Shown here: positions 30,651 to 42,094 of the stretch, piece by piece
How positions within the stretch are numbered: the first letter of the stretch is position 1
Layout: the number at the start of each line of letters is the position of its first letter
From: Pratylenchus scribneri
Lineage: Eukaryota > Nematoda > Chromadorea > Rhabditida > Pratylenchidae
Direction of reading: 5' to 3'
Assembly: GCA_030063045.1 (NCBI GenBank)
Contig: JAQSEB010000166.1
Span: 157,001 to 221,000 of the forward strand
DNA: 64,000 nt
Translations under genes and position numbers: made by a program
Notes under the pieces: generated by a model
Database searches by the model: none
What the model was told of the DNA's origin: nothing
The model's input: only the letters and a program-made list of their open reading frames with translations

Positions 30651-32903
30651 ATGGTTTCACAAAACAAAAATGCCCTCTTCATCAGTAGCACATTTCTCTT
30701 GCTGTTCATTTTGGTGATTCAACTGATGAATGTTGTGCATGTGGACGCTGGTTGCCTCAAACCTAGTGGTATGTTTTAATTAGAGGCCGGCGCGGATTCC
30801 GGGTCCGTACGGATTATCCGGACCCGGAGTCCGAAATCCGTGCTTTTTTTGATTTTCCGGATTTTTTCCGGGCCGGATTTTTGTACGGATTATCCGGTCC
30901 GGTCCGGCCCGGGATTTTCCCAATCCGTACAATCCGGTCCGGATCTTACGGATTTTCCAAATTGTTTTAAAAAGGACCATTCATCCAATTTTTTGAATAA
31001 TTTTTTCTGAAGCGATGTAAAAATTCTATTAAATATTTTTTTTATATTTACTTTTTCTGATTCTTTTTTAATAGGCATATCTTTTTTTGCTTTCTTTATC
31101 CAATGGGTACCAATTTTTTGCCGAATGATTTTTCACATTCTTTTAACGAATGTAAATAAAAATTAATTATTCAACATAAAATGGTTTCTAATATGAAATA
31201 TGGATAAATTAGGTTTTAATAAAGCCAAAATGGACCAAAAGGGTGTGCGCGGGATATATCTGGATAAAGGAAGATTAAGGTGGATATAGAGGGATTAAGA
31301 GAGAATAATGTCTGAAATGGATGGGTGATTATTCGCTTGGATTAGGGAGGGTAGGGAAGTTAGCCGATGGCCCTGAGAGTGCGCGGGATATATCCGGATA
31401 TCGAGAGATTAAGGTGGATATTGGTGATTAAGCCTCCGAAATTGATAGGATTAAGTTAGGAAATATTTTTCGATATCAACAAATATAAGGCTTATTTTTG
31501 GATTTGTGCCGCTTCAAGATTTTAAAGCGGTATGCGCGTGTCCCGGTTTGGAGCTGTTTTAATTCCGGCTTCGCGCGAATCCAATACTCCGAACCCCTTA
31601 CCCTAATCCCTAGCTTTATAAATGTATTATAGGCCTTAAACCTACCAGTTTTGAGTACTAGTCTAGTCAGGGCCACCGGCTAACTTCCCTACCCTCCCTA
31701 ATCCAAGCGAATAATCACCCATCAATTTCAGTCAGTATTCCCACTTAATCCCTCTATATCCACCTTAATCCTCCTTTATCCAGATATATCCCGAGCACCT
31801 CCTTTTGATCCATTTTGGCCTTAATTAAATCTAATTTATCGTGTACAATTATTCAGCATTGCACAAGATGTTTATGATTATCGCCGATCAAGTTTGAGTC
31901 CAGAAACTGTAGAAATGTTGATTTTCCTTAATAAAAGTATTCCTGAAGTCGGCTCATATTAATTTGCATGAATTTGATTTCATTCATTGTTTTAATTTTA
32001 CGATAAATTTTATTTATTTTTATTTTATATGCGCAAAAAAAATTTATTTTTTACTTTAAATCTGCGAAAAAAATTTTTTTTGAAAATCCGTAATCCGTAT
32101 CCGGATCCGTATTTTTTTTGGTACGGATTATTTCCGGACCGGATTTTGTACGGATTATCCGGTCCGGTCCGGCCCGGGATTTTTTCGGTTCGAAAATCCG
32201 GTCCGCGGGTCCGGATTTTCCTCCGCGCCGGTCTCTAGTTTTAATAAATGTGCTTGTGATAAATTAGGGTTAATTATCCGTTGACGGGACGGGTATGCGG
32301 GCAGGGTATTCGCGCAATTTTGGACTAATTGTCCGTCCCGCCTTACCCGTCCCGTATTTTTCGAATTACCCGTTCGTTATCCGCACTTTGACTATCCGCC
32401 TACCCGTCTACCCGCAACCCTTATTTTTTACCGAATTTTAGCCATTTTTTGGATCAATATACCGGAATTTTTTATTATTAAGATGACAATAATGCCCAAC
32501 ATGGTCATTTAGGAACAAATAATATAATTTAAAGGATTTTAGTAAAGAAAAAAAGATTTATTTTTTATATTTTGGAAATTTTTTAAATTTGAGTAAATAA
32601 ATTTCAAAAAATGTACAGTATGCCAAGCGAGTACGGGACGGGTAGTATCCGCGAATAATTTTTGAAAATGGCCTACCCGTCCCTTATCCGTGCCCTGATT
32701 ATCCGCACTACCCGTTACCCGTGATTTCTTTATCCGCGCACGGATAACCCTATGATAAACAGAGTCCGGACTCTGTGGTGATAAATAATAATCATATTTG
32801 TATTTATAATTATATTTATGCTTTTTCAGAATGTCCCGCAGTACTTAAATGTCCTCCTACCAGTTGTTGCCGCAAATTTGACTTGCCTACTCCCGGATTG
32901 TAA
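30651..32903 (+). CDS. Secreted small Cys-rich peptide with a transposon-loaded intron
   Basis: Exon 1 is 30651-30768 and exon 2 is 32830-32903, joined in frame through a split Glu codon (63 residues plus stop). The N-terminus is a signal peptide ([16 protein letters not shown]) ending near HVDAG. The mature part is about 28 residues with five Cys ([20 protein letters not shown]). The 2.06-kb intron is far longer than its neighbours because it holds two hAT-type elements (30781-32237 and 32265-32752). The exons themselves are intact. The gene lies between the Cys-rich propeptide gene and that gene's orphan duplicate exon. No family was recognised. Confidence 0.7.
31204..31843. repeat. Palindromic insertion inside the hAT element
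   Basis: The left arm, from GATAAATTAGGTTTTAAT through GCGCGGGATATATCTGG and GGTGGATATAGAGGGATTAAG, is repeated in inverted orientation at 31700-31843. The same GGATATATCC and GGGATTAAG motifs and a 29-base identity link it to the foldback at 14932-15165. It abuts the transposase relic, so it probably inserted into that gene. Confidence 0.7.
31841..31962 (+). pseudogene. hAT transposase C-terminal (dimerisation region) relic
   Basis: An open frame ending at 31960-31962 reads [20 protein letters not shown] followed by [10 protein letters not shown]. It matches the typical end of hAT transposases: an FS..A block, then RR.SLSPE.VE.L.FL. The upstream part of the gene is missing or replaced by the palindrome. 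It independently supports the hAT call made from ends and target duplication. Confidence 0.75.
32265..32752. mobile_element. hAT-type non-autonomous element with ACCCGTCC subterminal repeats
   Basis: The ends TAGGGTTA and, inverted, TAGGGTTATCCGT fit YARNG. The flanking 8-mers TGATAAAT (32257-32264) and TGATAAAC (32753-32760) differ at one base, as expected for an aged target duplication. Both ends are packed with CGGGACGGGTA / TACCCGTCCC and ATCCGC motifs. No coding capacity was seen. It lies 27 bp downstream of the previous element in the same intron. Confidence 0.8.
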
Positions 32904-33986
32904 TAAATAAACGGGGGGGCCGGGGCTATGTTGCGCTGGCCTTCGGGCCAAGTGTCATTATGAAAAAATTTTACGGCATAGAATTCCACTTTCCTATAAC
33001 ATTATTCATTTTTTTTGAAAGTGCATAATTTAATGGCAACCAATTTAATTAGATAAAGCTACATTTACACAAATGGATCGGAGTCAGCAGCAGGGGTAGA
33101 ATTTTAAAATTTTTTCTACTTGACTAAAAATAATAATTTTTATACCAAGAAATAGAGGACACTCTAATGCAACGAATAGGCTAATTTTTTAAAATTTTCT
33201 GAGACTAAAAAATAAATCTGTCTCGTTGGCTAACTTGGACGCTAGTCGGCGATGGAATTGACCTTATAAAATTTTTTTAATCGTCAGAATTTATTCATAT
33301 TTTTCTAATCTGAAGCAGAAAAGTGTCTTCTATATATTGTTATAAAAATAATTATTTTTGGTCAAGTAGAAAATTTTTTGTATGTACTCAAAAATCCTAT
33401 TTCTTAACTTCGACGGGTCGGTTCCATTTTTGTAAACATAGCTTAAAGAGTTGATTTATTAACAAAATTTAGTGATATAAATAATATTTTTCGAAATGGG
33501 GTAGGCTAATTTTTAATTTTAACCTTTTTAGAGTTTATCCTAAACAAAATTTTTTTAAAATTGTTTATGACTTTTTAGCGTTTGTCCCGGTGGTGGCCGA
33601 CGTAAGAGACAAATAATACCTGCAAGGAACATTCCTCAATGATATGAACGAAAAAATGAAGAAGAAATAAATTGAAGTAGATTGAATTTGTGAACAAAAA
33701 ATGAAAGAAAGAATAAAATTAACATATATAAAATAAAATGTGAAATTTGTTATTCAATCGCAAATAAAATTGCAAGTTATTTTGTGCCGGTATCATTTTT
33801 TAGAGCAAAATTGCTTATATTCAAATGTATTTAGAATGTTTTGACTAGATAATATTATTAATTAAAATTCATACGAGAAATGGTGAAAATAATAAATTTA
33901 TATTTGTAATATTTTTTATACTATTTTTGAATAAATTAAAAATAGTAAAAAATCATAAAAAAATCAAATTTTGAAATTTAATTTCC
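32904..33986. other. AT-rich region without recognised genes
   Basis: No exon was supported. The last 60 bases resemble the intron preceding exon 2 of the Cys-rich propeptide gene, marking the left limit of the duplication at about 33920. Confidence 0.45.
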
Positions 33987-34112
33987 AGAGATCGACTTTC
34001 TGCAAACAGGAATGCAAATTTCTCCAAACCGAGAATAAATTCTATTGTTGCCCAACGGCAAAAACAGCAGCAGGAGGCGATTGCTCCACTGGATGTTATT
34101 GGGATGCTTAAA
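33987..34112 (+). pseudogene. Orphan duplicate of exon 2 of the Cys-rich propeptide gene
   Basis: This is almost identical to 29832-29954, including the acceptor AATTTCCAG and about 200 bp of 3' flank. The six Cys are kept and only the Ser-Ala of CSSAC differs (here CSTGC). No signal-peptide exon precedes it. It is either a dead exon or an alternative last exon for the gene at 29500, more than 4 kb upstream. Confidence 0.7.
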
Positions 34113-34362
34113 TGAATAATGAATGAATGCATCATTTCTGACTTTGGAGAAATAAATGGGCCAAAATAAAATGCATTGATTTTACTAGTTAAATCAAAAA
34201 AAGCATTGTATATTCTATTTAGATATTAAAAAAACATTATTCTCTATTTATACATTTATGGGCATATTTAATAAACTTATCAATTATTTAATAAAATGTT
34301 TTAAATTGGGAACAATATTTACATAATAAAATGTTTTTAATAAAATTAAAAAAAAACAATCA

Positions 34363-34655
34363 TCATTTTTTGCATATAAAAGTATCCGCATACCAAGAGC
34401 ATTCGCCATTTGCCCATTGGCCATTGCCCGTTGCCGGATACATTGCCCCACATTGGTTCACTTTTACTCCATCCCTCAACAATTGGTTGTCCGGCATCCA
34501 TGGGGCCGAATTCCAATAGTCCAGCGGTTTGTCATCGGACCATTGGAATATAGCATTCCCAACGGGAATACCCTCAAATCCCCAGGTGGTATCATTGAAT
34601 GAATATGGACTGGAAAGGCCAATCCATATGGATGATTCGCTCACATAATTCAAGC
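34363..34655 (-). CDS. C-type lectin domain, last exon only
   Basis: The exon opens after a GCCAG acceptor and stops at 34363. It contains the C-terminal half of a C-type lectin fold: SSIWIGLSSPY, then FQWSDDKPLDYW, then QCGAMYP and GQWANGECSWYADTFICKK. The two Cys expected at the end of the domain are present. The EPN/QPD and WND calcium-binding motifs are not seen, so classical sugar binding is doubtful. The first half of the domain and a signal peptide should lie upstream on the minus strand (above 34670), but no such exon was recognised before the fucosyltransferase gene. Confidence 0.65.
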
Positions 34656-34669
34656 CTGGCAAATTCAAT

Positions 34670-35235
34670 TTTTTTTAATTTATTTATTTCAAATTTATTT
34701 TTTAAGGGGCTTTATATCCACTGAATTTTTGAACCAATTTTTTTGTAATAGTTTATGGGTCTAGGATCAAGCACAAAAAAAGTTTAATCAAAAAACTGAT
34801 CTTTGAATGTAAATTCTTCGGTAAAAAAATTGGAACACTTTAGGAAAATTTGCATCTCACTGATTGAAAACATCATTTCAAGAAGCTAATTAAAATATAT
34901 AATTTAATTATTTCTGGCTTTGATTGTGCTAGATTATGTCCTCTTGTCCATATAAAGTGATGTAATCATAAAGAGAATATTATTGAGTTTTCGACTGAGT
35001 GAATATGAATTTTAAATCATATGAACTGAGCTGAACCCTTTTTGCCATAATCTTCGAAAATATTTAAATAATAAAATTTGAAAAGTGTCATGGTTTTTAT
35101 TGGTTCCGAATAATTTTTATTAACTTGAATAAAAAAATAAAATTTTATCCGTAATATATATAAATAAATTGGCCATATAATAGAATATATATAAATATAA
35201 AAATATACAATTTTAAATCACATTGTTGAGTGAAT
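34670..35235. other. Spacer between the lectin exon and the fucosyltransferase
   Basis: This is where the lectin gene's upstream exons would be expected. None was recognised. Confidence 0.4.
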
Positions 35236-38200
35236 TTAATCCAAAATAATTGTGCCATTTTCAAATTTTATCGGTGTCCATTCTGGCAGAAAATTTTCTC
35301 GCACATATGGAGTATGGTCAAGATTGGAATCATAAAAAATGTTGGCATCATCCGGCATCAAATATCCCATCCACCTTTAATTATAAAATAATATTTTAGA
35401 TTTGCGAAGAAAAACCAAGAAAATGTTGAAGAAGATGCCGTAATCAGCAATGAATCGCAGGCAATTGTGGCAAATGCGAGATCATTGCCCCGGGACATTG
35501 GTTTTGGCAAATAAACACCATTAAATTTCTGCAATGGAAAAATGTGAATTAAATTAAAATTTTTTAAAATTTCTTAAAATCCGAAAAATTATTTTCATTA
35601 TTGTCGTATTTTTACCGTCCTATCGACAAATTTGCCAAGAAATGTTTTTCTGCGCCCATCAAAACGACCGAAATGTTGGCAAATTTTTTCTGCAATAAAT
35701 TTTTTAAAATTAATTTTTAATTAATTTTTTCCCACCTTTAATTTTTCGTGAACAAATTCAATTCCCTTCTCGACGAATTCTCTCTTTGATTCGAATCCAA
35801 AATTTTTGAAATCTTCTATTCGCGTATGAACGCAAACTTTATGGGCGGCGTCATTACTGAAAATTTAATAATGTGAGAATTTTATTTTGTAAATTTATTT
35901 TTTTGGTTTATTCTTAAACTTCCGTTTTTTTTTCTAAATTTATGCATAAAAACTTGAAGAATTATGCTTTAAATTTCTTTAGTTTTATTTTCTGTTTTAG
36001 AGTTTTTTTTATGCAATTTAAATTGTTATAAAACCGATGCATAAATTAATGTAAAAATTTAACTTTTGAAATAATTAAATTTTTATTAATTATAAAAAAG
36101 TAAAAATTATAAAATTTTAGTCAATTAGCAAGAAATTTGTGGCCAAAAAAGATGAAAATATTTAATTAATAGTTAATTTGGATTGGACAAAATTTTTTGC
36201 TAATTTGGTAAATTTAATTGTTTAAAAGTATAAAAATCCTTTTTGTAAGCTGTGAGACTATGGGATAAAATTTTTTGAGAAAATTAGAGATGAATATTTA
36301 GGCCAAACTTTAAATTGATTTAATTTAATAAAAAAATAAAAAATGTGAAATTAGAAAAAAATAACTAAAATTAATAAAAAATATTTTACCTGAATAATTG
36401 TTGAGCATAATTCTTCACGGTTGAGCAAACATTTGGTGAAAATTGGAATATTTGTCGAATTTCGTGGCGCCTTGACTCAAAAAATTTGTACGATTGAAAA
36501 TAATATGACTAATTAAAGGGGGACAATATGTAAATGAATTTATTGGAATAATTTTATAACCTTAATTTGCACATATTTTTGTTTCAATCGTGAGAATTTT
36601 ATCCTGAAATTTATGAAAATGAATTTAAAATTTGGCATTTTTAATGGTTAATTAAAATTATAATTTTTTTCAAGATTTTTAAGATTTAATTTTAATTTCA
36701 GCGCCATAGCTAGATCTTTGCTTATAAGTATGTAGATCCAAAATGAAAAAGTGTTTAAACAAATCTGATTTTGATACAAATTTTATTGAATAAGCCTCGG
36801 TGACATAAAAAAAAAGAAAGTTTTGATAATCTTAACCAATTTTTAAATTAAAAATTAAGGTTTCTACTTTCTATAAAGACCTCAAATGCTGAAATATTTC
36901 AAGCAATATTTTTGGAATAGAATTTAATAAATTTTCCTTCCAAATTAATCAATTTTCCTAATAAAATCAGGTCCTTGCCTTTGGTGGCTGTATGCCATTT
37001 TAAATAGCTTGTAATAATATTTTTAATTCATTTCATTTTTACAATAGCAAATTAAAAATTGCCTGCATACCTTTGTGGGTCATCATATTTGCAACAACCT
37101 TCGGTAAATCCATCCAAAACAATCGTTTGCTCGGGTATCAGCTTCTAAAATTACAAAAATATTAATAATTTTAATTTGCTTCAAGCCAAAATCAAACAAT
37201 ATATTTGAGATGGGAGGCCAAAACAGGAAACAAATTTGCCATCTCATTTTCGCCTTCACTCTCATGTGGACCTAAACATAAATTAATTAATAATAATTAT
37301 TATTTAAAATTATGCAAATTAGAAAAATTTATGGAATTATTATCAAAAGTGGGAAAAATAACAAAAAATATTAAACATTTATTTTAATTTTGAAAAGATT
37401 AAAAATATTCAATTCGAATTTTCAAAATTAGTATAGTAGCAGATATTTAGTTTGTTATCAATGGCCATCATATCCCAATATTAATTTATAGCCAATTCGA
37501 TTTCACATGTTTATTTATGACTGGGAAAATGCTCTGTGTACATGTTTAACTTAAAATATATTAAACCGGTTTAAAAAGCGAAATTTCAGTTAGTCATAAA
37601 TTGAATTCTCATCAAATTGATTTGCAATTAAATTCTTTAAATAAATCCTATATTAACGAATGGATTAAGATATAAATTACTGCATGATAATTGATAACTA
37701 ATAAATGCCGAAATCAAAATCGTCCGAAAATTAAACAGCGCCCACATATGTATATTGATATAGTTTTAAAAAAAATGATTGCCCATTTATTCGAACAAAC
37801 CATGATCTTTAAGGCACCGTTGATCCTCCGTGTAAATTGGTCGCCGTCCATATGGCCTTCCAATGCCATAAAGTGATGCAAATCGCCACATTTGATTGCC
37901 CAAACCCCCACAAAGCCAACTCCAATTGGCTAACACATATTTGCGCTCCTTTTCCGGTTGCGGTTCAAATAACCTGGGAATATTATAAAAATAATAAAAT
38001 TACAAAATTTTTATTAACCTGTCCATTTCCTTTGCGGTGACTGTGCCGGCACACATTTTTGTCCAATCATTTTGTACAACCAAAGTTAAAATGTCTTCTT
38101 TTTGTGGAGGTGAAAACTGTGAAAATGAAAAAAAAAAATATTTTAATAAATTTGAATTCCTAAATTAGCCATTTGGCCAGAAAAAGCATCGAATTTCAGG

Positions 38201-38718
38201 CAAAAAATTAATGGATAAATTAGGGAATAATTGAATAAATTTTATTGCAAATAATTTATTCAGTCAGAATTTTTCTTTTGAAAATTGGATTAAAGTTGCC
38301 TAATATATTAATTTAAAAGAAATCCGTCCACGTCTATCTATTCCCCTTTCCATAATTTCGGAATTTCTTTTCCTTTGGAAATTCATTTTTTGGAGGAATG
38401 GCCTTAAGGATACTCCTTTAATAATGAAATTTTCGTGAATGCAATTTTTTAAAAATTAAATCAAAATTATACTGGCTGCTGATCTGAATGCCAAAAGAAT
38501 GTTGCATTCTTCTCGAAAACATTTTCCCAATTTGCTGAATTCATTGAATAATAAATGACCACAATGCCAAAAGTGCAAAGCAAAAGGCATAATTTGAATT
38601 GGAAAGGCACTCGACTGCTAATGCAACCATCGCCGCCATTCGATGCCTTGGCCGTCGATTGGCATTGATTTTCGATGAGATGTTCAGTCGAAGAGGAAAT
38701 CATTATAAAATTGAGCAA
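35236..38718 (-). CDS. GT11 alpha-1,2-fucosyltransferase-like type II membrane protein
   Basis: About eleven exons: 38718-38473, 38116-38019, 37973-37801, 37271-37198, 37144-37071, 36603-36561, 36508-36390, 35856-35736, 35689-35616, about 35530-35420 and about 35375-35236. Exon 1 encodes a short cytosolic tail and signal anchor (KLCLLLCTFGIVVIYYSM), the Golgi glycosyltransferase layout. Exon 3 has the family signature CGGLGNQMWRFASLYGIGR. Later exons carry YYFQSYKFFE, the HxR motif (CVHTRIEDF), ISVVLMGAEKHF and SSSTFSWF. The known family role is transfer of fucose from GDP-fucose to galactose on glycans. The joins around the exon at 35530-35420 do not keep frame with canonical splice sites, so the copy may be damaged or the assembly wrong there. 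Confidence 0.75.
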
Positions 38719-40653
38719 TAAATGAATGAATTTAAATCTATTAAAAATATAAAAAATTATGTAAAAAAAAGGGTGAATTTAATTAATATATATTCTAGTA
38801 TTAAGAAAAAAGGATGCTTTCATTGATTTATCAATAATAGAGTAAATATGCGCGCATTGTTTTTGGCCCAATTTAGTGAGATAATACGCGAAATTGAGAA
38901 AGTAACTAGAAATAGCAGCGAGATGACGCCGCGCGCAACCAGTATATTCCTTTTTTGAGAATGATTTCATCCTTTGATTTTAGTCTATTTTTCCTATATA
39001 CCTTTCCTTCATCCCTTCGATGCCTTCAAAATAGAGTTCGAACGTATACACAATCGAGATCACAATTACAATCACAACTGATTTTCTCGGTTCAGTCAGC
39101 GTTTCGGTAAGGTCTCAGTCTCGGAAAATCTCGGTTTGATAATTCTGATATCTCGCCGAAATCCCAGGAATTCTATAGGTACAATTTTTAAATTTTCTAA
39201 AATCATAAAAGAGAAAAATATCATAAAAATAAAAAATTATAAAATTTATTCAAAAAATCATATAAAAAAAGGTAAACTATCTTTCAATCGCTAATTTTGG
39301 TTTCGGATAAAATGGGACTGGGACTTTGAATTAGGGTCCTTTCTCAGACCGAGATCACTTAAAGTTTCGGCAAGAGTCTATAATCCCGTCCGATATCTAC
39401 CTGAATTTGCTATCTTTCGAAAACTTGCCAAAAATGATTCCAAAATTAGACCATAATTAGAGAAAAAGTAAATAATATAAAGTAGGTTTCCTTGGCCCTC
39501 TCCCTAGAATTTCAATATATTTTTCCATTTACCAAAATGCCTATTGCCTACTGGGCCTATCGCCACTTCATTTTTCCCATTTGGATTCGCATTCGCATTC
39601 GAATCGTGTGCGCTTTTTCACCATTAGTTTTGCGTAACGAAAAAGGATTTTGCGTTTAATTTATTATTTAGGTTAATTATCGGCCATTTTTACTAAAAAT
39701 AAAAAGTCAACTAATATCCAAAGTCAATTTTAAAAAATAGGTTTATTTGGAAATATGCTGTTAACTACTAATTCATTTTTTGGGCAATATTAAATAAGAA
39801 TTTTTTTCATTTAAAAATAAATATTATTTTATTATTGTACGGAGAATAAATGTATGATAATATAAATATGGATGCAATTTTATGAGGGTTGGCAATTTTT
39901 TCGTCATTTATTTATTCAACTGTTTTTTCCTTTTTGGATTTTCTGCTAATAATGAACACAAAATTGTCATAAGCAGAGTACGGGATCATTTTTAATAATT
40001 GTAAAGTAAATTTTTTATATAAATTAAAAATTAAATGAGAATTTATTGAGTGAAATTTCATAAATTGAGGCAAAAAATTAAAAAAATTGAATGATAGGAA
40101 AAATGATGTACATTTTTTTTCTCAAATTCTTTTATAAAAAAATTGAATTTTTTGTCCATAATTTATTAGGTATAAATTATAAGTTACATTCATAATTTTT
40201 GACTTTATAAAGGAAAATATTTTTTGGAATTAAAGGTATTTTTAGGCCATGTTATTTTTTTGTAACTATGCATTTTGGCCATCAACAAAGTGTTATTAGA
40301 ACTTTAATAGTTAGGAAGGATAAGGTTAAGAGTTCGACATGGTCTAGTTAGATGGCATGAAAATTTTTTGAGGAATTGAATGATTTATGGGAAACTTATA
40401 ATTTAATTAGCCATCCATTTAATTATGACTTATTTAAATTTTTTAAATTTTAATTTATAAACAAGAAATTAGACTTCTTGAGAAAAAATAATTCAACATG
40501 TTTATTAAAGGAAAAATTAGATTCAGATAGAAAATATCATTATTTTATGCAATACATTTTTGGTGCATCAATTTAATTGTGCATGTTGCGCATTTTGGTA
40601 AAATTTGTGATGCGGCCGATGGGATTATTAGGAGATTAAAAATAGGTGAAAAC
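38719..40653. other. AT-rich intergenic DNA
   Basis: No gene was recognised. Between 39040 and 39400 there are scattered TCTCGG, GAGATC and GTTTCGG motifs that may be remains of a repeat, but no paired ends were found. Confidence 0.4.
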
Positions 40654-41143
40654 TAGGGTTGCGCCCCCGTCCCCGCGGGTGTCACCCCCGACGGGGGCCC
40701 CCGCGGGGGTTTGAGTCTCACCCCCGTCCCACCCCCGAAGGTCCACCCCCGATCACTCCCGCCCCCGAACCTCCACCCCCGCGGGGGTACGGGGGTGAAT
40801 ATACACCCCATATTATTGGATTTTTCAGGGAAAATGGGGTTCGATAGGGAAACTTTGACCAAATTTTTGTAGGATATTAAAATTTTTTATTAAAATTTTT
40901 CTCTGCGAGGCTATTTTTAGGTAAAATTTTAGCTGCGCGGCCATTTTTGGATGAAATTTTTTTCAAAAAAATTTTTTATTTGAAAAATTTGGCTTTTTAA
41001 AAAATTTACGCTACCCCCGCCCCCGCGGGGATCCCCGCGGGGGTCCCCGTCAAGGTCACCCCCGTCCCCGCCCCCGAAGGTGCCACCCCCGATCACTCCC
41101 GCCCCCGTCCAACTCGCCCCCGACCCTCGGGAGCGCAACCCTA
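40654..41143. mobile_element. hAT-type non-autonomous element with CCCCCG subterminal repeats
   Basis: The ends TAGGGTTGCG and, inverted, TAGGGTTGCG are perfect 10-bp inverted repeats that fit YARNG. A perfect 8-bp target duplication GTGAAAAC flanks it (40646-40653 and 41144-41151). About 140 bp at each end are built almost only of CCCCCG, CCCCGCGGGG and CCCCCGAAGGT motifs, a striking GC island. The centre (about 40810-41000) is AT-rich and non-coding. Confidence 0.9.
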
Positions 41144-41151
41144 GTGAAAAC

Positions 41152-42094
41152 TATATTGGATAACAAATTAGTTATGTCATCATAAAATGGAATATATTTG
41201 CGCATTAATTGGGTAATATTTTAATACATTGAATTTTTTTTTTGTCGAAATATGAATTTCTGCAGACCACATAATATTCACCAAATTTTAATGGAGAAAA
41301 TGATAAAACAACAAAATCATTATCTAATCCATTGAATAAAAATGGGATATTAATTTTAGTAGTTAATTATCAGAATTTTTGATTTAACCACGAGAATCCT
41401 AGTCTATTTAGTCTATAAATTTCATTTTCTGACCCATATATTTTATCTACTCTAAAACTCACTTACTAGTCTCTCACTAATGGCTCCTTCTAGAAGGTCC
41501 TTGAAAATTGCCCCGCGATTATTAATAGAGGATTTACGGTATGTATTGTCTTAAGAAGATGAATTATAATTTAAACCCAAACCAGCAGTTTAGGTTATTA
41601 ATTTAATAATAAATAGAGATGCTAATAAGCCTTACATTTTACAGAATATATCGACCAAGCCATTGTCATCGAATAGACCAACCACGTCTTCTAAATTTCT
41701 ATAGGCTAGGATGAACCCGAGTTTTAAGTCAATTGACTGAATTTGGATAATTTTTATTTAAAAGTCATATTATTATTATTGGTAGGGCAGGAAATGGTGG
41801 AAAATTAAAGAACAAAGAATTGTCTCAATTTTATATTTAAATAAGCAAATGCTAAAATGGTTGAGCACAACTGTTTAGGGATTAAGCGAAAATTTAAATA
41901 AATATTATAAAGGGATACAGGGGCATCATTACCCTTTTTCGTCATTTTTATTATTTAATCAAATGCTTTATTTTTTGCATTTACTTTACTAGTGATCATT
42001 AGAGATCGGAAGAGACGAGACTCTCGCCTTTTATTTTACATTTTGTATATTTAGCATAAAATTTTAAAGTAAAAAAAGCAAAAAGAAATTGAAT
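41152..42094. other. AT-rich intergenic DNA
   Basis: Nothing was recognised in this stretch. Confidence 0.45.

Larger units (their letters stand above)
30781..32237 (+). mobile_element. hAT element with GC-rich TCCGG subterminal repeats and a transposase relic
   Basis: The ends TAGAGGCCGGCGCGGA and, inverted, TAGAGACCGGCGCGGA fit the hAT consensus YARNG. A perfect 8-bp target duplication GTTTTAAT flanks it (30773-30780 and 32238-32245). Both ends carry about 180 bp crowded with TCCGG and GTCCGG motifs, very GC-rich against the AT-rich background. Between them are a second palindrome (31204-31843) and a fragment encoding the C-terminal end of a hAT transposase. It lies in the intron of the Cys-rich peptide gene. 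Confidence 0.9.

Noticed and set aside
39010..39420. Possible fifth hAT-like element near TAGAGTTCGAACG
   Set aside because: A YARNG-like left end and repeated TCTCGG motifs are present, but no matching right end or 8-bp duplication was found.
40659..40862. Pro/Arg- and Gly-rich open frames at 40.7-41.1 kb
   Set aside because: They translate the GC-rich ends of a transposon with a perfect target duplication; no gene context.
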